From: Strongyloides papillosus
Lineage: Eukaryota; Nematoda; Chromadorea; Rhabditida; Strongyloididae
Length of the DNA stretch: 64,000 bases
Direction: 5' to 3'
Assembly (NCBI GenBank): GCA_005656395.1
Contig: SRSI01000062.1
Span: 124,001 to 188,000, forward strand
Below are positions 1 to 11,000 of the stretch, piece by piece. Position 1 is the first letter of the stretch, and every line of letters starts with the position of its first letter. The notes below the pieces were generated by a model. It did not search any database. It saw nothing but the letters and a program-made list of their open reading frames with translations, and was not told the DNA's origin. The position numbers and the translations under genes were made by a program.

Positions 1-681
1 GTAAATGGAACGAATTATTCAGAGTATAATAATGGTGCACAATCTTCTAATAGTATGCAAGAAAACGTTAATCCGATAAGTAATGATGATGGTACATTGA
101 AAGGAGGACGTAAAAACTATAGACCTGAATCACCGTCAGTCCTATCACAATCAGATGTATCGTGTTCTGGTACAATTGTTGTAAAAAATAATGGTCAACA
201 AAGTGAGATGCAAAAAGTAGTAGATAAACTAAAAAGATCTTCTATTAACTCAGAGTCTTCAGATAGTAGTAGGAATTCAAATGATCGTTCCTATATTAAT
301 GTACATGAACCAGAAGTTATGCCAACAAAATTGGTAGTTGGAGGAAATGAAGGGGAAGCATCAGAAAGCAATCATTATCCAGGTCTTCGAAGGCATAATC
401 AAGCATATCAAAAATCTAATGTTTCAGAGTTGGCAGATGCACCTAGACTTTCACTAGCAGATAATTCATTACTATATATAATAGATAAATTATCGCGAAC
501 GCGACATGCAGGACCATCTTTAGATTCATTGGCAAACTCTCTTAAGAATGCAGAAAGAATGTATCCAGGAATTAGTGATTTATTGGTTGGAGAACTATTA
601 AAGGCACTAACATCACCTCAGATACCAAAAAATGAGATAGATGCTGCCGTAAGGCAAATGACTAACCCGAAAAAAATTTAA
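1..681 (+). CDS. C-terminal part of an unrecognised Ser/Asn-rich protein (5' partial)
   Basis: The reading frame is open from base 1, continues through the Met at 55 and stops at TAA 679-681, so this is the last exon, or part of it, of a gene that begins outside the window. The 226 or so visible residues are hydrophilic and rich in Ser and Asn, with no membrane segment and no catalytic motif I recognise. The last 75 residues are more ordered: leucine-rich and probably helical (segments such as LLYIIDKLSRTRHAG and SDLLVGELLKALTS). That looks like a small conserved C-terminal domain behind a disordered linker. I do not recognise the family. It is coding because a frame this long is unlikely by chance at this AT content and its codons look normal. 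Confidence 0.75.
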   Translation, partial: VNGTNYSEYNNGAQSSNSMQENVNPISNDDGTLKGGRKNYRPESPSVLSQSDVSCSGTIVVKNNGQQSEMQKVVDKLKRSSINSESSDSSRNSNDRSYINVHEPEVMPTKLVVGGNEGEASESNHYPGLRRHNQAYQKSNVSELADAPRLSLADNSLLYIIDKLSRTRHAGPSLDSLANSLKNAERMYPGISDLLVGELLKALTSPQIPKNEIDAAVRQMTNPKKI

Positions 682-866
682 TTCGTTTTAAAATAGTAAG
701 AATATTATTTTGAAATTAAAAAAATTTTATTAATTAATTTCTTCAAAGAATTTTCATTACTTTGGACAATTCGTATCAATTTACAATAAAGCTTAATATT
801 TTTTTGACAATATTTACATTTTGTAGCTATATTTTATAAGCTCATCATATTAAATATTATTTATTT

Positions 867-1461
867 TTAAAACCTAACAACTTCCCTATCAATGCGATTT
901 CTTTTTTTATTTTTTTTAAAAGCAGTTCTGTGCCATTGTATGAATGCATATAATATAAATATTAAAGTTTCTCCAAGTATGATACCTGCCATAAAGATCA
1001 CTTTCATGTCATATTCTTTATTTTTTTCATCTAGTAAAGCAACTCTTCTAGCGTAATTTGCTTCCTTAATTTTGCTGACATGTTTATTTCTTTCAAAAAT
1101 TACGTAATAAGCTACGATTGACACTAACTTAAGACATAAGCATGTACATGTACTATTTAAAGAAATTCGGCGAGCTGGTCTAACATCATATTTTATTGCC
1201 CATATTGTAAAAGGTACTGCTAATACAGGTATAATTAGTGTTATCGTTGAGATTGGTAAATGTAAAAATAATGTTATAACTGATGTGAGTAAATAAAGCA
1301 ACAATATTGTTATTGTAACTTTCTAAAAGATAAAAAAATCATTTATTATTAAATATATCTCTTACATTAACTCTCATTTTCTCGGAAACAGAATGCCTGT
1401 CGGAAGTCACATTGTTGATATCTCCAGGTAAAGAATAGCTTTTATTGTACATAAATAACAT
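867..1461 (-). CDS. small four-span membrane protein, possibly jagunal-like
   Basis: Two exons: 1461-1366 and 1322-867, joined across a 43-nt intron (donor GTAAGA, acceptor TTTTAG), phase 0, giving 183 aa. The start at 1461 (MLFM...) is the most upstream in-frame ATG; a second ATG lies three codons later. After a polar 30-residue N-terminus there are about four hydrophobic segments (roughly residues 34-52, 58-77, 85-105 and 135-158), and the tail ends in a Lys/Arg-rich cluster (FKKNKKRNR). The size, four spans and basic tail resemble jagunal (JAGN1), an ER membrane protein of the early secretory pathway, and the final span plus tail is the best match. The similarity is weak, so the family name is a hypothesis; the gene model itself is stronger. 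Confidence 0.6.
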
Positions 1462-3009
1462 AATTCATCAAAAAAATAGACGTGTTAAGGCAACTTTAAA
1501 TTAGTATTAATAGAATTTAAAAAAAAATACACCAATACTTTAATCTTTAAAATTTTAAATGATTCTAAAAAAAGTTACATTTATTTCTTTAAAATTTTGA
1601 ATGATCTTTACTTAAGGGAAAAAATAAATAAAAAAAAATCAAGAAAAAAGATTAAAATAAAAAACGAGATAGTTGTCTTGAAATAAGATAACTAATAAAT
1701 ATACATCACGTTAAAATTAAAAATATATTAGTTATATATCAAGAGGTACCTCATTATGCTAGTGTCTATTGAGGTATCTGAAAAGTTAATTTATTTAATG
1801 CGGGTATAATTTTTGAAATTTTCTTCTATTCACATTTTTGATTTATTCTTAAGAATTTTAAAAAGTCATTCCTAGTATTAGGCCATCATTATCCTCAACG
1901 CTCTTTAAATTATATTCAAATGGCAAATGTCAAAATTTATGATTAATAGATTTATAAACGTTTTATGTAAAAAAGAGATATTTTTCAAAAAACTTTTGAT
2001 CATTGGTACAACAATGGTTTTAATGTGATAAAGACAAAGTCATATATTAGGTAAAACTTATTTTAATAAATATTTTAAAGACGTTATTAGCATCATCAAT
2101 TACTACAATGTATTTGTTTGTGTCATTTAAATAGAAAAAAGTTTAGGTGTCTATTGAGCCTATCTCAGAATTGGAAATGTAAAACTTCAATTAACATTAA
2201 GTAAGTATTTATTAAATTAAATAGCTTACATTTAATATCTCAATTTTACACATATTATAGCATAACTATTGCCCACTTTAGTATATTTTTAATCGTTTAT
2301 CACATTTCAAGTTAATGAACAATTACTTAAAATAGTGTCAAAAGTAAATATTTGAAACAATTAAACTTCTACTACTACTTAAAGTTTCACATGTCAAATA
2401 TCTATGAATACAATGTTTATAAAAGTTATCAACTTAATGAATAACAATAATAAAATAAACTAAGATATTAAAAATCTCAACACATATAATAATTTTATGA
2501 TAAAAATACTAAGTTTCTCATCAATAAAAGTGATAAAATTCAATAATTATTGAAATTAATGATCTTAATTTTAAAAATTTTTCATTTATATGAGTGATAC
2601 TGACAAATTATAAACAAAATCTCACAATCTTTTCTTGAGTCATGAAAGACAGAGACGCTCTTAAGCTATTGAGATAATCAAGTTGCCGTCAGTTTCTTCT
2701 AAAACATTGACAAATGATTACCCTCATAACTCAACTTAAATCAAAAAAAAATTTTAATTTTAAACTAAAACAAACTTTTTGAAATAATATTATATTTTAT
2801 GTTTAATATTAAATAACTCGACGTGATTGAGATAAAAATTCCTAACTTTTTGATGATAAATGTAATTCTAAAGCTAAAAATTAAAAATAAAATTTATTTT
2901 TAAATTAAAAAATATAATAAAATTAAATATTTACATAACCATTTTTTAATATATTAAAGACTTTGACGTCGTTTAGGAAAACGTTTTAATAATAATTACT
3001 GTATATTAA
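1462..3009. other. AT-rich intergenic region
   Basis: I see no credible gene on either strand. The only oddity is a 12-bp exact direct repeat, GTGTCTATTGAG, at 1762-1773 and 2147-2158, with partly similar flanks, and a GAGGTACCTC palindrome at 1743-1752. Confidence 0.5.
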
Positions 3010-3984
3010 TTAAGGTTTGTCAAAATATAAACACTTGGTTACATAAGAATAAACTTTCTTAAATAACACTACCATTTTTGTTTCTTTTCTTTCTTGCAAA
3101 TTATGTACAATATCCTTATTTACTTCTTCTTTTATACTAGGAACTTCCTTCTGAATTTTATAACATTTACGATACATTTCAAACTCCTCCTTCAAGGAAT
3201 TTATCACTCCAAGTTTTACTGGTTCATCAACTATTAAACCAGGGACATTTGTTGTCATCACTAATTGTTTTTCTTCTTCCTTATCTGGGTAATTTTTTAT
3301 AGCTACATTATTTTTTATTCTAGCTTGATTCCTAAAAATATTTGGCATTTTCAAGCTTCCTGGTAGTTTTGGTCTCTTTATTTGTCTATGAATATTTGTT
3401 CTGTAACTTTTCCATGTATTCATTAATCTTGGTGTCCTCTTGACTATTTGCTTAGAATGTTCCTCTACTTGTTTCTTTGGCAACGTAATTGGTGTACTAA
3501 ATTTTTGTAGTTCTTTCAACTTTATGGGATCTAGTGACTCATGAAATGAAGATGCATTAATCTGTGTGGAAAGTAAAGATAAATTTTTATCTCTAATGGA
3601 ATTTATTGATGTATTTTGATTAATGTTTGGCAATTTACCATATTTATTCCCGTCATTCATAATATTACTTACATTTAGTTCTAAACTTTTTTGAGAAATA
3701 GTTGGGACAATACTTTTTTCAATTCTACTTGTTTCCATCTCTTTGGTGCTTTCTTTGGCACTAATAGTTCCACAATCACCACTTCCTAAAATATGATTTT
3801 TTTCATTCTTCTTTATCATAGTAAAATTATTTTTTTGGTGATTGTTAGCATTACTACCAAAACCATATATTCTTGCAGGATCAACATATGGAATTTCATA
3901 ATCGAGTCTTTTGATTTCCGGAACAACACCACCAAATGTCATAAAACTTCGGCGCACTCCTCCGCCAAAGTGATAATTATTCAT
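3010..3984 (-). CDS. unrecognised basic, disordered protein, 324 aa
   Basis: Single uninterrupted exon from ATG 3984 to TAA 3010-3012. The protein is rich in Lys, Asn, Ser and Ile, has no signal peptide, and has no clear membrane span; only the last 20 residues are somewhat hydrophobic. The most structured-looking parts are the N-terminal 45 residues (Gly-rich MNNYHFGGGVRR, then a Tyr/Pro stretch) and a basic central block (residues about 180-215, RTPRLMNTWKSYR). I do not recognise a domain and assign no function. It is supported as a gene by its length at this AT content and by a normal start context. Confidence 0.7.
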   Translation of the reverse strand: MNNYHFGGGVRRSFMTFGGVVPEIKRLDYEIPYVDPARIYGFGSNANNHQKNNFTMIKKNEKNHILGSGDCGTISAKESTKEMETSRIEKSIVPTISQKSLELNVSNIMNDGNKYGKLPNINQNTSINSIRDKNLSLLSTQINASSFHESLDPIKLKELQKFSTPITLPKKQVEEHSKQIVKRTPRLMNTWKSYRTNIHRQIKRPKLPGSLKMPNIFRNQARIKNNVAIKNYPDKEEEKQLVMTTNVPGLIVDEPVKLGVINSLKEEFEMYRKCYKIQKEVPSIKEEVNKDIVHNLQERKETKMVVLFKKVYSYVTKCLYFDKP

Positions 3985-6475
3985 ATTTTCTTACATGTAA
4001 TTGATACACTATTATTCATTTTTAACAAATATATATCAATGGTTTAAAAATAAATTTCATACAAATTTAAATTTAACATCAAAAATATATATGAAAAAAA
4101 CAAGATTGACATTAGGAGAAACATAATATGACAAAAGTGTATAACTGACATATTTTAAATGAAATATAATATTTAGAAAAAATTTTGACAATTAAACATA
4201 TCTTTATTTCAGATATCTTTTTCGAATTGTCGTTTAAAAATATAAAGTGCATTAAATTAAGATAAACACTTGTAATTTAAGTTGTATATAGAAAAGCAAT
4301 AAATTCAGTTGATTAATTTTTTATGATATATTGTTGATGGCAAGTTAATAGTCATTTAGAAGTTTTAATGACAGATACACATTCAATGCTGCAATACTAC
4401 TCCTTTATAAATTTCTTTATCAATCATTGTTTTATAGAAGTTTTTTGTTTTAATATCACGACATGTTTATATGAGAACAATCTGGTCATATAGAAATCTA
4501 TTTTTCATAAACAATGACGATCATTTAAATTATTAATATCAATGTACTTTTGCAAACAACGGAAATACTTTTAACATTTAAAATATATGTACTTTAAACA
4601 GAATGAATTATATTTCAAATTCTTTATATAAAAGTCCGTGTTTTGAAACTGATCATTTTGTAATTTATAGGAGTAATCAAAAAGTACAATTTCTAAAAAA
4701 TAAATGGATGTGTCATAAAAATTTTGTTTTACTTTTATGAAATAGTATAAAACAGGAGACAAAGAAATAATTTTATAAAGCTTGGTAACTAAACATTAAA
4801 TTTTTTTATAAATTCTGATTGCAAAATGTAAAGTTGTATTTATAATTCATCTATATTGTTCAAAAATTATGACACATAAAGTATAACACAAACATTTTTA
4901 TTATCATAATCTTTTAATAGGAATAATGTGGAATCACATATCATTCATTAAACAGGTACAATTTACTTTGTAAACATTTTCAAAGTCAATTTTATCTTAT
5001 TCTGTCTAATTGCAAAATGGAAGATTATTATTTCTATCATAATCCTGAACCATTTTACCTTGGCTTAGTATCAAAAAGTTAGTGCTTTAGTACTTTCATG
5101 TTTTCAAGTTACTCATTATAATAAATACTTTTATTATCATTTAATGATGTAGATGAATCACATCATAAAACTGATAATTCTTTTTGGATAATTTTTGTTT
5201 TTTTTTATAGTATTTAGATAGAGTTTAGAATGAATCAGCTTGCAAAGGATATACCTAAAATTAGTATCTGTTTTTATGATTTAAAAATAAATTATTGTTA
5301 TCTGTTATTTAATTCTGCAAATGCAATTGTTTATCATATAAACCTTATTGAAATATTCATAATATTTATATTTTTAAAAGTTATTTGATGTAAAATATAC
5401 TTTAAGCAAAACTTCTGTTCAAAATATGATATTTCTTTTCCTAATTATTTTTCCAATTAAAATTCAGATATTAGATTTTCAACTTGTTATTGAGCATTAA
5501 TTTTATATTTATCGTAAATCTAAGTATTACTGATGCAATAATTATTGTAGTTAAAAAAAGTAATGAAAATGTCGATCATAACATTAGAAGGAACTACTAT
5601 AATCCTTTCATTTATCCACAATTTTCATATTAAACAAATAAAACTACCATTATCTAAACATATTAAAAATCTCTAGAACAATTTAATAATGATTGTTGTA
5701 TGAAAAACATAACATTGATAAATAATTTTTTATGTTTAATGCAATCATATTTAAAATATTTTTAATTTCAACTTTTATAATATTTATCAAATTTGTTTAG
5801 AATAACTAAAATAAATCAAGTAAAACATTGTGTTATTGTAGAGAAATAAAATATCAAGTGGTGATTCATTTCTAATTAGAAAAATACGTTGATAAATAAA
5901 AAAATAAGTGGTACCTGTTACAAATAATAATGTTATTTAACAATGTGAAATTTCCTTTAATTAATAAACAATTATATGATACATTGTTAGATTAATATTT
6001 ATAAAATTATTTTTTTAATGAATAGTAATAAATTAACTACTAAATTAGTTTGAAACTTTCTTTTTATATAGCGTTTATAATGTTAGTTTAAATATTTTAA
6101 AAATATATAGACTTACACATTTCTTCATTATTAAAATTTTTAAAACAAAAAATTATTAATATTCACTCAATATAATTATTTGTATGATTAAAAATCAATT
6201 CATTTTTCATTTATATACAAGGCCATCAAATGTTTAAATAATTTACGGGAATATTGATATGCGATAAAAAAAATAATTTTTTTTCCATAGTATAAGTATA
6301 AGCATTGCTCATATGGTAATTCTTTAGTTTGATCCTGTCAAGATAATACTAAAAATAATTTGTAAGATGTTTACTTGATTGTTTTTAGTCCTTTCTCATA
6401 AATATTTTCTTGGCGGTCCGATAATATCACTTACATTGTTTATTTACATATTCATTTAAATCTTTTAATTTTTTT
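3985..6475. other. long AT-rich intergenic region
   Basis: About 2.5 kb with no supported gene, RNA or repeat. It separates the divergent gene at 3010-3984 (-) from TAF12 (+), so it presumably holds both promoters, but I cannot point to a specific element. Confidence 0.5.
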
Positions 6476-6477
6476 AG
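6476..6477 (+). promoter_or_regulatory. probable trans-splice acceptor for TAF12
   Basis: A poly-T tract ending in TTTTTTAG lies 24 nt before the TAF12 start codon, with no coding sequence upstream. In nematodes this is the usual picture of a spliced-leader acceptor; a 5' UTR intron is the alternative. Confidence 0.45.
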
Positions 6478-6501
6478 TAAATAATTTTATTAATAACAAT
6501 A

Positions 6502-7815
6502 ATGGGTGATTATAACCATCAACAAATGTCTAACCAACATCATCAACAACAACTTCAGCAGAAGCAATATGTTTCCCAACAACATCATCCACAACAACAT
6601 ATGCAACAACAACAACAACACTACCATCAAAATATTCAACAAAGAACTGTCCCACAAATGGCACAAGGACAAAGACCTCCTATTAGACCCCATATGAATA
6701 CTCCACAACAACAAAATAATCCTAGTATGCAGACAAGAATTAATACACCCATGGTAATTTAGTTATTACTTTTAATTTTTAAAATATTTTTTAAGCAAAA
6801 TCAACAAGGATATAGACAAATTTCAATGCAACAACAATCTTCACAATCTCATCAGGGGACTCCACAACAAATACGTCAGATTAATCAAAGCCCACAAATA
6901 GGACAAGGTGGTACTGTATATGTTGCTCAGAATCCAAACAATCAGCAAAGAATTATCCATCGTCAGATACCGCCAGGAACTGTTATGAGAACAGTACAAA
7001 CTTCTAGTCAATATACTAATAATCAGCAAATGTCTGGTACTCCCCAACAACCTCAACAACAACAGACACATTACATATATTCTTCTAATGAGAGTCCAAA
7101 TCGTCCTACTCAAGGGAATCAAAGAGTAATACATCAACAAGTTTCAAACAATCAAACAGGAGTTTCAGCTTTAAGACAAGCTTTAGGTCACCCTTCAGGT
7201 CCTCAAAATGCTCATCAAGGACCAACACTTGTGCAGTATTCGACAAATCCTCAGCCTCCACAACATCCATCTCAACCTCCAACACCTCAACAACAAATGA
7301 CAATCCGTAGTCATACACCCCAACCACAGATAAAGATTGATCAACAATCACCTCAACAGCCGCGTTCAAATATTGTTGTAACATCACCACCTTCAATTAC
7401 ATCACCATATAATAATATTGTTAATTCACAACAACGGATGACACCTCTGATGGGACAAGGTAGAATATCTCCTGTAGAACCTCCAATAGTTGTACAAAAA
7501 GAGACACCAAAACAAATGACACCCGCCCCTCCACCTCAACCGGAGAATTATGATAATGTACCTATTATGACAAAAGATGGATTAAAAGATTTTGTTAGAA
7601 CAATAGATGAAACTGATATTGTTGAAGAGGATGTCCTGGAACATCTGATAGAGTCATCAAACGAGCTGCTTGAAAATGTGCTGGAAAAAGCGAAAAAACT
7701 AGCTATTCATAGAGGAGGTAATAAAATAGAAGCTGGAGATATCGCGTTAGTTTTGAAGAAATTTTATGATATGGACGTTCCGCCATATGTGGCTGGAGTT
7801 TATCTTACTCAATAA
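6502..7815 (+). CDS. taf-12: TFIID subunit 12 (TAF12), Gln-rich with histone fold
   Basis: Two exons, 6502-6753 and 6796-7815, joined over a 42-nt intron (GTAATT...TTTAAG) in phase 0, giving 423 aa. The first 330 or so residues are a low-complexity Gln/Pro/Asn/His region built largely on CAA codons. Residues about 335-415 form the histone-fold domain: it opens with MTKDGLKDFVRTID, runs through helix 2 (VLEHLIESSNELLENVLEKA) and ends with a KIEAGDIALVLKKF helix. That order matches the TAF12 family, whose histone fold pairs with TAF4 in TFIID (and with ADA1-type partners in SAGA) in the nucleus. The Gln-rich N-terminus is longer than in vertebrate TAF12 (about 160 aa total) but long extensions are common in nematodes. 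The gene is convergent with the RabGAP gene. Confidence 0.9.
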
Positions 7816-8065
7816 AATTAGGAGAGATGGTGTTTAACTCAATGTATATGTTTTTACTTGTATTTATTTGTATAAATTTTAATTATTTTTTTTTTAATTT
7901 TAAATATTTATTTATAAAAATACTAAAATTTGACCAATTAATTCCTATTATATTATTATTGTGTTATTCCTTTTGATACATTTCATTCAAATACATTTAA
8001 AAAGCCACCCGTTTAACAGAATTAAAAATAAAAGCTTTAAATTACCAAGTTTAAATTTTTTGAAA

Positions 8066-11000
8066 TTAACTTTTAACTTCTTGTGAATGTGGATTTTTAT
8101 TTAGTGAAACTTTAGCTTCTTTAAATGAAATGATTGTTTTCTTAAGCCATGCTGGTCTACTACTGCTGTTATTTTCGGTTGTATTAACAATACTGGTGCT
8201 CATTTGGTGAGTTAGATCTTGATTTTGGCATTGTGCTTCAACAAGGGCTAATTTTGTTTGGGCTAGTTCTAATTCTAGTAATTTTATTCTTTCATCCTGT
8301 TCATCAATCTTATCTCTCATCTCTATCATTTTAACGCCACAATTCTCGTCTGTTGTAGGGGAATTTTTCTTAGAACTACGTGGAGAATCTAAAAGTTCAT
8401 CCTCCAGTAAAGATATGCACGAGGGGCAATTGGAGATTTTATTTGAAATATTCTTCTTCAAAACCTTAAATTCATCCTTTTGTTTATTTAACTGTTTATC
8501 CATTTTACTACATATTCCTTTATAGTCTTCTGATATTTTTTTATACTTTTGACAATCCTTCTCCAACCGATCCATTTCACGTCGACAGGTCTCTTTAGCC
8601 ATCAAACATTCTTCACTCAAATTTTTATTCTCATCTTCTAAATCTCTATTCTGTCTAGTCAATTTTTCTATTGTTGTTTGATATCTTTCTATCTGATCTT
8701 CTGCAGCATCTAACTTATGACGAAGTTCTATTTTACTAGTTACCAACTCTCTTGCCAGGTCATCATTTTCACAATCTAATCTCCTAACTCTTTCATGCAG
8801 TTTTAGATTCTCTTTCTCTAATCTTTGTTCTGGATTTAGTAATTCGAGTTCCTTTTGTTGAATATCCCTGTATTCCGTTTCGTATGCAACAAGTTTTTCA
8901 CTTTTTACCTTAAAAAAATATTATAAACAAGTAAAAAAATTTTTAAAAAATTACCTTCATCTTGATAGCCTGATGAATTAGGGCTTTAGCGCTCTCTTCA
9001 GTCCTATATTTTCGGGGTAATGTTACCCGAAAATAGGTTAAAACTCCATCAAAATCTAATTGCATAAGATCACTCTCTGAATCATTCAACAATGCAAATG
9101 AAATATGAAATATTGTATCAATTCCCTAAAACAAACAAAAAAGATATTATCTCATGATATAACATAAATTTTTATATACCCTACCTCAAATAAAAACAAA
9201 TCGACAATGTAAAAAACCATTTGAAGAGGAAATTTGGCTGTGAACATTGTTAAAAACCATTGTGATGCATACATATGCGTTTCAATTCCAATATCATTAA
9301 AGAATGTATTTAGATTTGGTAAATTATCTTGGAGGAGTCTTTGAAGTTGATAAAATCTTAATTGGAGTGCGTCAAATCCTAATTTGAAGAGATCACGTAA
9401 TCCATAATCAAACATTATTTTTACTAATACTGAGAATGCTTTATCTTCATCCATATGTAAAATTAAACTTGCTGCTAAAAATGATAATCCTTGACAATAC
9501 GATACTTCTTCATCATATAAAGCATATGCTTTTGATATTTTATATAATGCTTGTTGACCAGGACCGTCAGGTTCTTTAAAATATTCATGGGCAGGGAATG
9601 TTCTATGAATATCGCGTAAAATTACTGAATCGCAGGGGCAAGGTTTTTCAATTAATTCGAAATACTTTTTTGATAATTCTGGATATAATGGAACTTTGGT
9701 AATGTATTGCCAAACTTTTCCACGTACAACATCTGGGACACCATTCCTCATTAACGTATCTAGCTCTTCAGGCTTATTTTCTAAATCCATTTCCCACCTA
9801 CTAAGTAGTCCATTCCATTCTTCTAACAATTCCTCTGAACATTCCTGATTCACGTGACCACTACCAGACAACAGTGGCTCATCATGATCTATAATCATAA
9901 AAATAATATTAAATCAAATAATATCAAAAAACAAATATACCAGAATCATCAGCATCAGCGGGATGTATCAATTGTGTTGGCATCTCTTGTTGAAATTTAC
10001 CCTCAGCTTGTCTTCTTATAGTTCTATCTCTCTCTGTAGTTGATTCAAAATTAACTACCTTCATTAAATTATTATTCTTAGTTACGCCAGAATCAACGTG
10101 ACCAGTTGTCTCTTCTAAAGGTGGAATATTTTCATCAATTGATGTACCATTCTTTCCTTGTCCGTTGTTCATGATTCCTATTTTTTGACTTTTATCTCTC
10201 TAAAAAAATAATAAACATCATTTTTGTATCTCATTATATGAAAAATTTTAATAAAAGTTGAGTAACATTATTATTAAATAGTAAAAATTATGTTATATTA
10301 TTATTATCTACTGATAAAAAAAAACAAAATGAATAATCCACCCAATAGATGATATTTATACACATGTATAAAAAAACAATTACTATTTTTTATTGAACCA
10401 AAACGATATTGGTAGAGGTAGTGGGAGATTATTTGTCAACTATTTAAATATTAATATTTATTATTCGCAGAATGTTACAAAAATTACATCTAAACAATAA
10501 TCACAATAATATTTTATTGATTGAAAATTAAAAATTTTTAAGTATAGCACATCTTTTTAGATAGATGAAATCACTATTAGAAAAGAATAAAAATACAAAG
10601 GAAAAATAATAACTAGTACGATAAAAGTAAACAAAATATATAATATATAAGGACCAACTATACTTTATAAAATTAAAAGAAAAATTTTTTGTTTGAATTT
10701 TGGGAAATTAAAAAAATATATTTAATGGACACATTTCGCGTCTATTGAATAGGGAAAATTTCCATTAAACTTTTTTTCCACTAACCACATATACGCGAGA
10801 ATATATAAAAGTTTTGACTATTTGTTATCATACTTAGTATATATTTTCCTATTTAAATTTAAAATTCAGATGTTCAAATAAAAAATTGAATATACATATA
10901 TTATTTTTATATATTATGCGTCTGTAAACTATAATATAACTAATACTAATTTGCAAAATAATATCAATTTTAGTGGAGGATGGATTTATGGTGAATTATA

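Noticed and set aside
1762..2158. 12-bp direct repeat GTGTCTATTGAG 385 bp apart, possibly ends of a small element
   Set aside because: Flanking similarity is weak, there is no target duplication or inverted arrangement, and the match is short for AT-rich sequence.
4571..4762. 63-residue Tyr/Phe/Lys-rich minus-strand frame in the 3985-6475 spacer
   Set aside because: Typical chance frame of AT-rich DNA: no signal, no motif, no splice partner.
6490..7396. Minus-strand and alternate frames over TAF12 encoding Leu-rich proteins
   Set aside because: They are shadows of CAA-repeat coding sequence, which reads as TTG on the other strand.
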